In this document: piece after piece, positions 1 through 5,881 of the stretch
Position numbering within the stretch: position 1 is the stretch's first letter
How the letters are laid out: each line of letters begins with the position of its first letter
Notes under the pieces: model-generated
Told to the model about the DNA's origin: nothing
What the model saw: the letters and a program-made list of their open reading frames with translations, nothing else
The model's database searches: none
From: Deltaproteobacteria bacterium
Lineage (GTDB): Bacteria > Bdellovibrionota_C > UBA2361 > OMII01
Reading direction: 5' to 3'
Assembly: GCA_023262305.1 (NCBI GenBank)
Contig: JALRCK010000087.1
Span: 1-7,929, forward strand
DNA length: 7,929 bases
Position numbers and translations under genes: made by a program

Positions 1-60
1 AAGGCGTCTGATGTTTCTGAAAAGTACGGCTCGTGGCTCACCACGAACGTGCGCAGCTGA
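1..60 (+). CDS. Possible C-terminal tail of a plus-strand gene (partial)
   Basis: Frame 1 is open from the first base and ends at a TGA at 58-60, giving a 19-residue tail ending in GSWLTTNVRS. The composition is protein-like (mixed polar, aromatic and hydrophobic). The stop lies 7 bp from the stop of the minus-strand gene beginning at 68, a normal convergent arrangement. Nineteen residues are too few to identify a family, and an open frame of this length can arise by chance, so this is only a possible gene end. The frame starting at 11 on the same strand is less likely because it would overlap most of the exported protein gene on the other strand. Confidence 0.35.
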   Translation, partial: KASDVSEKYGSWLTTNVRS

Positions 61-67
61 CGGGTGC

Positions 68-403
68 TTACCGACGCCCCTCAAATCCGCGACCATCAAC
101 GATAACAGCTGGACCGCCGTAGCCGTCCCCACCCCACGGCTGTGGAGTTGGTTGCTGGTTCACAGGAACTGGCCCCGCGCTCGACCATACACGCATCTTT
201 TGTCCCGTTTGAGTAACAACCTCCTCACCCGGCAAAACCGGTGGAAGGCGATCGTCGTCCTGTCGGTTAGTAGGCTGGTCTTGTCCAGGGGCGACCGCTA
301 CCGAATCATCACCCGCCTCCGCTTGGTCTCCAAACGCCAAAGTAAGGGTGCAGCACAACAAGGTGAGCAGCCATACACAGATGATACCGAACCGAACTCT
401 CAT
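68..403 (-). CDS. Small exported protein of unknown function
   Basis: 111 residues, family not recognised. The N-terminus looks like a Sec signal peptide: basic MRVR, then a hydrophobic stretch of about residues 6-24 (IICVWLLTLLCCTLTLAF), with a likely cleavage after AFG or after AEA near residue 30. The mature part is polar and low in complexity: an Asp/Gln-rich stretch (about 31-52), a more ordered-looking segment around LPGEEVVTQTGQKMRVWSSA (57-76), then a Pro/Gln- and Gly-rich tail (77-111). A purine-rich site (AAAGAGG, plus-strand 408-414) lies 4 bases before the ATG and supports this start. The gene is divergent from purN, and the roughly 100 bp between them must carry both promoters. 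A periplasmic or outer-surface location is inferred from the signal peptide; there is no lipobox. The exported architecture and SD site make it likely to be real. Confidence 0.7.
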   Translation of the reverse strand: MRVRFGIICVWLLTLLCCTLTLAFGDQAEAGDDSVAVAPGQDQPTNRQDDDRLPPVLPGEEVVTQTGQKMRVWSSAGPVPVNQQPTPQPWGGDGYGGPAVIVDGRGFEGRR

Positions 404-503
404 AACCCCTCTTTAAAAACGCCCTTTCCCCACGACATTCATCGCCGCGCTGAGTAAAACGATATGGTCAGCACAACACCTTCTACACTAAGATGCAGAT
501 AGC

Positions 504-1148
504 ATGAGAGAAGATGGCAAAGTTACGGTTCTAGTATCCGGTCGGGGTTCAAACCTTAAGGCCTTGATACAACAACAAAGTGGCTACCATATTCACCACG
601 TTATCTCAGACAAAGCCGATGCCGGGGGTCTGGTGATAGCCCATGAGGCCCACATCCCCACCACCGTCGTCCTGCGCGAGAGCCACAACTCCATTGGGTC
701 GTTCAAAAACGCCATTCTGAGCGCCGTTCAAGAGACCGAGCCTACCCTGGTAGCCTTAGCGGGGTTCATGGTGCTCCTGCACCCTGCCTTTGTTGAAACT
801 TTCTATGGGCGCTTGATCAACATCCACCCATCCCTCCTCCCGAACTTCTCCGGACTCAACACTCATGCCAGAGCCCTTGAGGCGGGCGCTTCTGAACACG
901 GGTGCACCGTTCATTTCGTCGACACCGGGATGGACACAGGACCTCTGATCGCTCAAGCAAAGGTAGCGATTCTCGCAGATGATACTCCTGATACACTTGC
1001 CGCGCGCGTTATCGTACAAGAGCATGCGCTCTACTCGTGGACAACAAAACATGTAGCTCAGGGTAGCATTCGACTTGAGGGGCGAACTGTACTCTACTCC
1101 GAATTAGCTCGCACGGAAGCAGCTTCAAGAAATTTCAGCATCTTTTGA
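504..1148 (+). CDS. purN: Phosphoribosylglycinamide formyltransferase (GAR transformylase)
   Basis: Transfers a formyl group from 10-formyl-tetrahydrofolate to GAR, the third step of de novo purine synthesis, in the cytoplasm. The 214-residue length is normal for PurN. Visible signatures are the phosphate-binding loop VLVSGRGSNLKAL (9-21), the core strand LAGFMVLL (85-92), the catalytic block INIHPSLLP with Asn106 and His108, and GCTVHFVDTGMDTGP with Asp144. These positions coincide with the catalytic Asn106/His108/Asp144 of the E. coli enzyme. One oddity is that the usual GFMR(I/V)L motif reads GFMVLL, so the Arg at position 90 is Val, and the position matching Arg64 also seems not to be Arg. 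No strong SD precedes the ATG at 504. A four-codon frame (493-507) overlaps the start as ATGA, possibly by chance. The gene is followed after 14 bp by the hydrolase gene, suggesting co-transcription. purM is not in the window. Confidence 0.95.
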   Translation: MREDGKVTVLVSGRGSNLKALIQQQSGYHIHHVISDKADAGGLVIAHEAHIPTTVVLRESHNSIGSFKNAILSAVQETEPTLVALAGFMVLLHPAFVETFYGRLINIHPSLLPNFSGLNTHARALEAGASEHGCTVHFVDTGMDTGPLIAQAKVAILADDTPDTLAARVIVQEHALYSWTTKHVAQGSIRLEGRTVLYSELARTEAASRNFSIF

Positions 1149-1151
1149 CTC

Positions 1152-1156
1152 AGGAG
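1152..1156 (+). promoter_or_regulatory. Ribosome binding site deciding the hydrolase start
   Basis: AGGAG sits 6 bases before the ATG at 1163. It favours that ATG over the in-frame TTG at 1145, which would overlap the purN stop and add six residues not expected for the family. Confidence 0.75.
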
Positions 1157-1162
1157 AAACTC

Positions 1163-1867
1163 ATGACCAAACGTTCGATAACCTATGCAGGACATTCAGC
1201 GGTTTTTGTTGAGCTCGCCGGAAAAAGGATCGCGATCGATCCGTGGCTTCGAGGAAACCCCCTCTGTCCGCCGCAACTCCAACATGCACAAGGCACCGAT
1301 ATCATCGTTCTCTCTCACGGACACTCAGACCACGCGAGCGACGCAGTTCGCGTTCAAAAAGAATCGGGAGCACTCCTTGCCGCAACCTATGAGCTCGCGA
1401 TGATCATGATCGCTGAAGGTGTCCCAAGCTCCCAAGTAATCCCCATGAATAAGGGCGGTTCAGTCACAGTCGACGCCGTCACGATTACACTCACCAACGC
1501 CTATCACTCAAGCTCGTATGATACAAAGAATGGCACCGTGTATGCTGGAGAGGCGTGCGGCGTAGTGCTCTCTTCGAGCGGCACGTCGGTGTACCACGCT
1601 GGTGACACCTCGCTCTTTGCCGATATGAAGCTGATCGGAGAAACCTTCCGACCCTCTGTAGCTCTCCTTCCTATCGGTGACCGCTTTACTATGGGACCCG
1701 AAGAGGCGGCCCAAGCCGCGGCATGGAGCATGTGCAAGCTCGCTCTTCCGATCCACTACAAGACCTTCGATCTTTTGACCGGAACCTACGACGAGTTTGC
1801 TCGCGCCTGTTCAAAGCTCAAAGTCGAGTGCAGAGAGGTATCGCCCGGGGAATCGGTTGCGTTTTGA
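1163..1867 (+). CDS. UPF0173-type metal-dependent hydrolase (metallo-beta-lactamase fold)
   Basis: A 234-residue soluble protein of the metallo-beta-lactamase superfamily, closest in layout to the UPF0173/YtkL-like group whose natural substrate is not established. The family opening is present (ITYAGHSAVFVE, then IAIDPWLRGNP at 23-33). The metal site is clear: SHGHSDH (51-57) supplies His52, His54, Asp56 and His57; further ligand candidates are His115 (NAYHSS), Asp148 (YHAGDTSLF) and His198 (PIHYKTF). The start at 1163 is chosen because AGGAG lies 6 bases upstream. It follows purN after a 14-bp gap on the same strand, so the two are probably one transcript, but this does not prove a role in purine metabolism. 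All metal ligands are intact, so it is likely an active hydrolase. Substrate is unknown. Confidence 0.9.
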   Translation: MTKRSITYAGHSAVFVELAGKRIAIDPWLRGNPLCPPQLQHAQGTDIIVLSHGHSDHASDAVRVQKESGALLAATYELAMIMIAEGVPSSQVIPMNKGGSVTVDAVTITLTNAYHSSSYDTKNGTVYAGEACGVVLSSSGTSVYHAGDTSLFADMKLIGETFRPSVALLPIGDRFTMGPEEAAQAAAWSMCKLALPIHYKTFDLLTGTYDEFARACSKLKVECREVSPGESVAF

Positions 1868-2052
1868 TTCGAATTGGCAAGAGCCTCCCTACCTTCAGAA
1901 AACGACACGGCCCGGCGGTTTTTCCCCTGGGCACAGCAGGTGCATCCAGACGTGCACATGAGAACAGGATATGCTCGCGTAGAAGCTCCTTCAGAGAGCC
2001 AATGATTGCCCCCGTCCGAGAACAAAGACCCTCAGCCCAAATACAACAGCCC

Positions 2053-2068
2053 GCGACCAGATGGTCGC
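2053..2068. repeat. Perfect 6-bp hairpin with tetraloop
   Basis: GCGACC, loop AGAT, GGTCGC. A compact GC-rich stem-loop inside the gene-free region; no T-run follows on either strand, so it is not a standard intrinsic terminator. Confidence 0.6.
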
Positions 2069-2116
2069 AGCCCACAGGAGTACCCACATCTCGCCCTGAC
2101 GAGCAGGCTGGGGAAA

Positions 2117-2132
2117 GCCTAGCTCTCTAGGC
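2117..2132 (-). terminator. Hairpin, possible weak terminator for minus-strand transcripts
   Basis: GCCTAG, 4-base loop, CTAGGC: perfect 6-bp arms. Read on the minus strand the stem is followed by TTTCCCC, only three T, and preceded by GGTTTT. It lies downstream of the small membrane-protein gene in that gene's direction. A terminator role is possible but the T-run is poor; it may equally be part of the wider hairpin cluster. Confidence 0.3.
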
Positions 2133-2141
2133 AAAACCTCG

Positions 2142-2202
2142 CCTGCCCTGCCCGCAGGGGCAGGATGCATAACCCGCGAATGTCCGCGCCTACTATGCAT
2201 CC
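2142..2202. repeat. Double palindromic element (GC-rich hairpin plus 9-bp inverted repeat)
   Basis: Two adjacent inverted repeats. The first (about 2142-2163) pairs CCTGCC...GGCAGG around an inner CTGC/GCAG. The second pairs GGATGCATA (2163-2171) perfectly with TATGCATCC (2194-2202), with an inner CGCG/CGCG pair around AATGTC. The arrangement resembles REP/BIME-like extragenic palindromes or a bidirectional structure between convergent genes. Whether it is repeated elsewhere in the genome cannot be seen here. Confidence 0.55.
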
Positions 2203-2222
2203 CACTCAAGAGAGCCATCCCT

Positions 2223-2429
2223 TCATTGTTGAGGAATCTGCTGGGCCGGTTGCTCCTTCTGTATCGGTGCGGTGACACCAGTTTGCGTCGGAGGAACACT
2301 CTCCCTTCCTCGCGCTATGAAGTAGATCAATGCAATAACGGCCAGGAGCGCTATCACTCCCACGACGTTCGAAAGGTTTGACCGCTCAACGGTCGTTCCT
2401 GCTGGGGTTGCTGGGGTTACAGTTGCCAT
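2223..2429 (-). CDS. Small single-pass membrane protein
   Basis: 68 residues, family not recognised. A polar N-terminus (MATVTPATPAGTTVERSN) is followed by one clear hydrophobic helix at about residues 22-39 (VVGVIALLAVIALIYFIA), then the positive cluster RGR and a Pro/Gln-rich tail ending PAQQIPQQ. The positive-inside rule predicts the N-terminus outside and the C-terminal tail in the cytoplasm, though the tail carries few charges. The start is set by GGAGG 5 bases upstream; a longer frame reaching 2498 would begin with an unlikely extension. It lies downstream of the aldo/keto reductase gene on the same strand with 137 bp between them, so it probably has its own promoter. Function is unknown. 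Confidence 0.7.
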   Translation of the reverse strand: MATVTPATPAGTTVERSNLSNVVGVIALLAVIALIYFIARGRESVPPTQTGVTAPIQKEQPAQQIPQQ

Positions 2430-2434
2430 ACGCG

Positions 2435-2439
2435 CCTCC
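2435..2439 (-). promoter_or_regulatory. Ribosome binding site of the small membrane protein
   Basis: The plus-strand CCTCC reads GGAGG on the minus strand, 5 bases before the ATG at 2429. It selects the 68-residue form over the 91-residue form starting at 2498. Confidence 0.75.
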
Positions 2440-2510
2440 ATGAAGCATTTAGAAAAAGCGTATGGGACCTTGATACGGGTGACCATGATTGAGACCATCC
2501 CAGCGGCACA

Positions 2511-2524
2511 GCGAATTCATTCGC
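2511..2524. repeat. Short perfect inverted repeat
   Basis: GCGAAT and ATTCGC separated by 2 bases (or a 5-bp stem with a 4-base loop), between the reductase gene and the small membrane-protein gene. No T-run follows on the minus strand. It could be an operator or a weak stem-loop; no specific role is supported. Confidence 0.35.
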
Positions 2525-2566
2525 GGCTCCCGACTGCGCCCAACCAGCTTAAACCCCGAAGCCCGA

Positions 2567-3541
2567 CTATTTCCTGGCAGAATACTCACCAAGTATACTC
2601 GAGATCCTCTTGAGAACGTCAGGTGTCAGCTTCGAAACAAATGAAGCGGCCTGGAGATTCTCAGAAAGTTGGGTCGGCTTGCTTGCGCCAAGAATCACCG
2701 TGCTCACATTCCTATTTCGCAAAATCCACGCAATGGAGAGCTGCGAGAGCGTGCAACCGAGATCGCTCGCCACGCTCTCAAGCTGCAGCACGATCTCTCG
2801 CTCTCGCGCGACCCATCGCTCCTCCAGCCACTCATAACCAGAGAGCTTTGCTCGACTCCCCGTAGGAGTTCCCTTCGAATACTTTCCCGACAGCAGCCCG
2901 GAGCGTAAGGGACCCCACGTTGTAAGCCCCAGACCGATATCGCCGTAGAGCTTTTCATACTCCCTCTCGACTCTCTCATGAACGAGGAGGTTGTACTGTG
3001 GCTGCTCCATCTGAGGGCGGTGCAGATTTCTGCGGTCAGCTATCTGCCAGGCCTCTTGTATCTGCTCCGCGCTCCACTCGGAGGTTCCCCAGTAGATCGC
3101 TTTCCCTTGTGAGACCATATCACTCATAGCTCTGACGATCTCTTCCATCGAGGTGTTTGGGTCGGGTCTATGACAAAACACGAGATCTACAAACTCAAGC
3201 TGGAGGCGCTTGAGTGATCCATCGATGGCTTGCATCAGGTACTTTCTGTTGAGCGTATCTTTCTCGTTTGGTCCGTGGTGAAGCCCCCAAAAAAACTTTG
3301 TGGAGACTACGAAGGAAGAACGACGCCATCCAAGCTTTTGAAAGGCCCGACCCATAATCGCCTCAGCTTCACCGCCTGCATAAACCTCAGCATTATCAAA
3401 GAAGTTTACCCCAGCGTCGTAGGCGAGCTTCATCATCTCAACCGCTCGGTCATCATCAAGCTGAGACTGAAACGTTACCCAAGAGCCAAAAGAGAGCTCA
3501 CTGACCTGCAATCCCGCAGTTCCCAGTCTTCGGTATTTCAT
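2567..3541 (-). CDS. Aldo/keto reductase, Kv-beta-like (AKR6-type) subfamily
   Basis: A 324-residue NADPH-dependent oxidoreductase with a TIM-barrel fold, probably cytoplasmic. It begins [19 protein letters not shown], typical of the family. The tetrad is complete: Asp49 (FFDNAEVY), Tyr54, Lys82 (STKFFWG) and His124 (FCHRPDPNT). The middle segment [12 protein letters not shown] (150-161), the cofactor-phosphate region [15 protein letters not shown] (207-221) and [12 protein letters not shown] (284-295) match the order seen in voltage-gated potassium-channel beta subunits and bacterial relatives. Animal Kv-beta has Asn where this protein has His124, so this one keeps the ordinary reductase tetrad. 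AGGAG lies 9 bases before the ATG at 3541. Substrate is unknown; family members reduce aldehydes and ketones such as methylglyoxal. No ion-channel gene is nearby. Confidence 0.92.
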   Translation of the reverse strand: MKYRRLGTAGLQVSELSFGSWVTFQSQLDDDRAVEMMKLAYDAGVNFFDNAEVYAGGEAEAIMGRAFQKLGWRRSSFVVSTKFFWGLHHGPNEKDTLNRKYLMQAIDGSLKRLQLEFVDLVFCHRPDPNTSMEEIVRAMSDMVSQGKAIYWGTSEWSAEQIQEAWQIADRRNLHRPQMEQPQYNLLVHERVEREYEKLYGDIGLGLTTWGPLRSGLLSGKYSKGTPTGSRAKLSGYEWLEERWVAREREIVLQLESVASDLGCTLSQLSIAWILRNRNVSTVILGASKPTQLSENLQAASFVSKLTPDVLKRISSILGEYSARK

Positions 3542-3612
3542 AGAGCTATACTCCTGATTCGACTAGCAAGGGTCGCAGCTGAGCCCGCCGTCATGTGGAC
3601 CATTCCCGGCTA

Positions 3613-3641
3613 GTTGACCTGGACTTCTAAGTCACGTCAAC
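3613..3641. promoter_or_regulatory. Nested dyad in the divergent promoter region
   Basis: In the 152-bp gap between two divergent genes, GTTGAC (3613-3618) pairs with GTCAAC (3636-3641), and inside it GACTT (3622-3626) pairs with AAGTC (3629-3633). Each outer arm contains TTGAC, the core of a -35 box, on opposite strands; the matching -10 positions are poor. This could be an operator overlapping face-to-face promoters, or simply an RNA stem-loop. The symmetry is seen directly; the role is inferred. Confidence 0.45.
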
Positions 3642-3693
3642 AGGTAGGTTGCCATAACGATCAGGAACGCTATTCCTTGGGGGAGGAATTGTA

Positions 3694-4059
3694 ATGTCAA
3701 GCACAACTGTACGAGGCCGCTCGTCACGACGAGAAACGACCGAACCGTCAAGGGTAGAAGAGCCTCACAACACCACCAATTCACTCGAATCGAGGGATCA
3801 GTTTTACCGCGACTACCGCGATGCGGTGAGAGCGATGCGGCGGGGTGACCCGCAGAGGTTTATTGCCTATCAGAGCGACCCAAGAATCAAGCCGTGTCCA
3901 GAGTCTCTTAAGCTCCCAGCGCGTCCCATTACTCAAGAATCACTGACCGGGTCCCAGCGTGCAGCCGTTTCGGTCATGGCCGATGGGCAATTCTCCATTA
4001 TCTCGGTATTGTCATCCGTCAGGGATATGGTGACGGTGCTCGGAAAGTTCTTGAGCTAA
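3694..4059 (+). CDS. Hypothetical protein, probably cytoplasmic
   Basis: 121 residues, family not recognised. A strong GGAGG (3682-3686) sits 7 bases before the ATG, which argues strongly for a real gene. There is no signal peptide or membrane helix. Residues 1-33 are Ser/Thr/Arg-rich and probably disordered. Residues 34-60 look helical and charged (DQFYRDYRDAVRAMRRGDPQ), followed by a proline-containing segment and a more hydrophobic C-terminus (SIISVLSSVRDMVTVLGKFL). It is divergent from the reductase gene and convergent with the lipoprotein gene: its TAA at 4057-4059 overlaps the TAG of the minus-strand gene. Its role is unknown; nothing links it functionally to either neighbour. Confidence 0.7.
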   Translation: MSSTTVRGRSSRRETTEPSRVEEPHNTTNSLESRDQFYRDYRDAVRAMRRGDPQRFIAYQSDPRIKPCPESLKLPARPITQESLTGSQRAAVSVMADGQFSIISVLSSVRDMVTVLGKFLS

Positions 4060-4364
4060 AAGATCTCATCGACAACCCCGACGATAGCCCGCAAAGGAAG
4101 CGCCAACACCCATCCAATCCCTTGCACGGTGCATCCCAACACCCCTGAACAAAACGATCCCATCTGGTCAGTCGAAAATTCTGTCGTCTCAGACACCATT
4201 CGTGGACTACTCTCTTCATCCTCGGAAGTGTCACTCGATTGGGCAACAACCTCACGCGTGACGGCGGTTGCTACTCGCTTCTTTGCGCTACACCCCGAGG
4301 AGGAGAGCGAAACGAACAGGAGCATTGGGATAACGATACAACCGGTGCAAGCAAGACGATTCAT
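4056..4364 (-). CDS. Small predicted lipoprotein
   Basis: 102 residues from the preferred ATG, family not recognised. The N-terminus MNRLACTGC leads into a hydrophobic stretch (IVIPMLLFVSL) ending in SSSGC, a plausible though not ideal lipobox (Ser rather than Leu at -3), with lipidation expected at Cys25. The mature part starts SAKKR, has an acidic Ser/Glu-rich linker (about 42-65), then a C-terminal block FCSGVLGCTVQGIGWVLAL with Cys72 and Cys78 and a hydrophobic or amphipathic end (LRAIVGVVDEIF). In-frame upstream starts (ATG at 4382, TTG at 4391) would lengthen the n-region and have no better SD; only a weak AGG precedes 4364. The stop overlaps the stop of the convergent plus-strand gene by 3 bases. 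Envelope attachment is inferred. Confidence 0.65.
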   Translation of the reverse strand: MNRLACTGCIVIPMLLFVSLSSSGCSAKKRVATAVTREVVAQSSDTSEDEESSPRMVSETTEFSTDQMGSFCSGVLGCTVQGIGWVLALPLRAIVGVVDEIF

Positions 4365-4568
4365 GAGCCTGGGATACCACATCGCATCCAAGGGAGGCGA
4401 GTAGAAACCACCCTCTGTTCAGGAAAAACAGACTCCCTGAGGAGACTTAGAGCCGATTTAAGATCGTAGGTCGCAGGGGTGTGATACCTCAACATTCCTA
4501 TCCCTACGTAAGGGATCGCTTCTGGCTATCTTTCGGAGAGTTTTATATCCTCTCGACAGAAACACCCC
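4365..4568 (+). promoter_or_regulatory. Divergent gap upstream of the propeller gene
   Basis: 204 bp between the lipoprotein gene and the propeller gene, which are divergent. It contains an inverted repeat ATCCCT/AGGGAT (4500-4516, 5-base loop) and GAGAG/CTCTC arms (4536-4554) flanking an AT-rich TTTTATAT. That AT-rich patch is the best candidate -10 for the downstream gene, with no convincing -35. No SD precedes the ATG at 4569, so a short leader is possible. Confidence 0.3.
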
Positions 4569-5690
4569 ATGCGTCGATATCTTCAGCCGTCATACCTCAT
4601 AACTCTTCTGTTCGGCGTACTCGCCAACACCATGAACGTGGCACCATGCCGTGCGCAACCTCTCATACGCCAAGCCAACGACGTCTCGCTCATCGGCGCT
4701 CCGTCCCTTCCGGGGATGCTCGCTATCACCATTGATAGGAGCAACGGTCGAATCATTCGGTATATAGACCTGGAAAACCGCAAGGTTCTTGAATTCCCTT
4801 CACCAGTTCCAGGGGCTGGATACCCGTTTTTCTCTCCTGATGGAGAATCGATCGCATTTGTTGGCGTGACCCGTCGTGGCCCAGAGATATTCACCTCAGG
4901 GTGGGCTGGTGGAGGTGTACAACGCGTCACCTTCAACTCGGTCATAGATGGAACGCCATCCTGGAGCCCCAGTGGAGATGAGGTGTTGTACTTCTCCCAA
5001 AACCGAAAATACAAAAGTGAGATATACGCCTCTCGGACGACCGCTCCCTTCACTCGATCCCAGATCACCAAGGTAGGCGGGGGGAACACAACTCCGCGGG
5101 AAAGCCCCGACGAGCGCCATCTCCTCTATACAACCGATAGGTACGCTCCTGCATGGAACATCTGCGTTATCGATCAGGTCACCCGCAAAGAGACATGCCC
5201 GCTGCGGGGCGGCAAAACCTCAAATTGCCGCGCCAATTGGTCACCCGATGGATCCCAATTCGTGTTTACATTAGAGCGTGGACCTAGGGTTGACCTCTAC
5301 CTCTACACCATGGGGACCAATAAAAGTGAGCAACTGACATCGCTCTCTCACAAGGAGTACGACGCAGTTTGGTCACCAGATGGGCAGTATATCGCATTTG
5401 CGCACGACCCATCAGGGGCTGAGAGGTACGACCTCAAGGTCGTGCGCCTCAGCGATAAGACCGTAATTCCGGTTGCTAAAGCGTCCAGCTCTATCCGCTA
5501 CATGAGCTGGAGTAATGCTCGCCCGTATACGATCGCTGCAGATCTCTGCCCCGGGGATCCAACTAAAACGAAGCCGGGAACGTGTGGCTGCGGCATCCCA
5601 GACACCGACACGGACGAAGATTCAGTCCCCAACTGCATCGATGGATGCCCCTCGCAGCCTCAAAAATACCGAGCCGGGGCTTGTAATTAA
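4569..5690 (+). CDS. Secreted TolB/PD40-type beta-propeller protein with Asp/Cys-rich C-terminus
   Basis: 373 residues. The N-terminus is a probable signal peptide (MRRYLQ, hydrophobic 8-20, cleavage after PCRA near 29). The body carries repeated PD40/WD40-like blades: FFSPDGESIAFVG (87-99), PSWSPSGDEVLYFS (130-143), a degenerate ESPDERHLLYTTD (178-190), ANWSPDGSQFVFT (222-234) and AVWSPDGQYIAFAHD (266-280), with a weaker SWSNARPY near 314. Such propellers are binding scaffolds, as in TolB; no catalytic residues are seen. The end (327-373) has two CPxxPxK...GxC units around IPDTDTDEDSVPNC, resembling calcium-binding thrombospondin-type-3-like modules of secreted bacterial proteins; the second unit stops where another CGCG would begin. 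It is not tolB itself, as there is no TolB N-terminal domain or tol/pal context. No SD is visible before the start. Ligand is unknown. Confidence 0.8.
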   Translation: MRRYLQPSYLITLLFGVLANTMNVAPCRAQPLIRQANDVSLIGAPSLPGMLAITIDRSNGRIIRYIDLENRKVLEFPSPVPGAGYPFFSPDGESIAFVGVTRRGPEIFTSGWAGGGVQRVTFNSVIDGTPSWSPSGDEVLYFSQNRKYKSEIYASRTTAPFTRSQITKVGGGNTTPRESPDERHLLYTTDRYAPAWNICVIDQVTRKETCPLRGGKTSNCRANWSPDGSQFVFTLERGPRVDLYLYTMGTNKSEQLTSLSHKEYDAVWSPDGQYIAFAHDPSGAERYDLKVVRLSDKTVIPVAKASSSIRYMSWSNARPYTIAADLCPGDPTKTKPGTCGCGIPDTDTDEDSVPNCIDGCPSQPQKYRAGACN

Positions 5691-5881
5691 CGAGCCGCGG
5701 GTGATCCTGCTCATGCACCGTTTACTAATCCGTTTGCCCCTCTTGGCGTGCGATGCAATATCAGCAAGTATGGGTCAGGCGTCTCATTCCAAGCCTCTCT
5801 CAGGACCCGTTGTTTTGCGTCCACTGATTGGGCGAGATGATGATCCCGCCAGGTAGTTTGTAGTTCAGTTCCCCAGCATAT
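5691..5881. other. Intergenic region, no gene seen
   Basis: About 190 bp between the propeller gene and the receiver gene. A 47-codon frame (5713-5856) exists but has no SD and no convincing composition. I see no terminator with a T-run and no continuation of the cysteine-rich repeat in any frame. Confidence 0.4.

Larger units (their letters stand above)
1868..2222. other. Gene-free region rich in short hairpins
   Basis: This 355-bp stretch lies between the convergent hydrolase gene and the small membrane-protein gene. Open frames exist on both strands but none has an SD site, domain motif or plausible composition. Several perfect short inverted repeats are visible: 1940-1957 (5-bp arms), 2053-2068 (6-bp arms, 4-base loop), 2117-2132 (6-bp arms, 4-base loop), 2142-2163 (GC-rich) and 2163-2202 (9-bp arms). 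I compared it by eye with hallmark sequences of RNase P RNA, tmRNA and common riboswitches and recognised none. It could be an unrecognised structured RNA, a palindromic repeat element with a terminator, or a decayed gene. Confidence 0.5.

Noticed and set aside
11..457. Plus-strand frame of 148 codons opposite the exported protein gene
   Set aside because: Arg/Ser/Pro-rich composition typical of an antisense shadow, no SD, no motif. The opposite strand has a signal peptide and SD.
493..507. Four-codon frame (ATG CAG ATA GCA TGA) overlapping the purN start as ATGA
   Set aside because: Could be a tiny translational-coupling leader, but it has no SD and frames this short are common by chance.
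2142..2202. Integron attC site
   Set aside because: The palindromes suggested a recombination site, but no R'/R'' core sites of the RYYYAAC/GTTRRRY type are present and no integrase or cassette array is seen.
1868..2222. Known structured RNA (RNase P RNA, tmRNA, cobalamin or other riboswitch)
   Set aside because: Looked on both strands for the hallmark conserved sequences and the tRNA-like end; none found by eye.
1991..2299. Minus-strand frame of 102 codons ending in a hydrophobic segment (MWVLLWAATIWSRAVVFGL)
   Set aside because: It overlaps the better-supported small membrane protein gene in another frame, runs through the palindromic element, and no SD precedes any of its ATGs. The hydrophobic stretch is probably chance.
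4569..5690. Identification of the propeller protein as TolB of the Tol-Pal system
   Set aside because: The PD40 blades match, but there is no TolB N-terminal domain, the C-terminus carries Cys/Asp modules, and no tolQRA or pal gene is adjacent.
5713..5856. Possible 47-residue protein starting MHRLLIRLPLL
   Set aside because: No SD, hydrophobic part broken by charged residues, no repeat or motif; probably chance.
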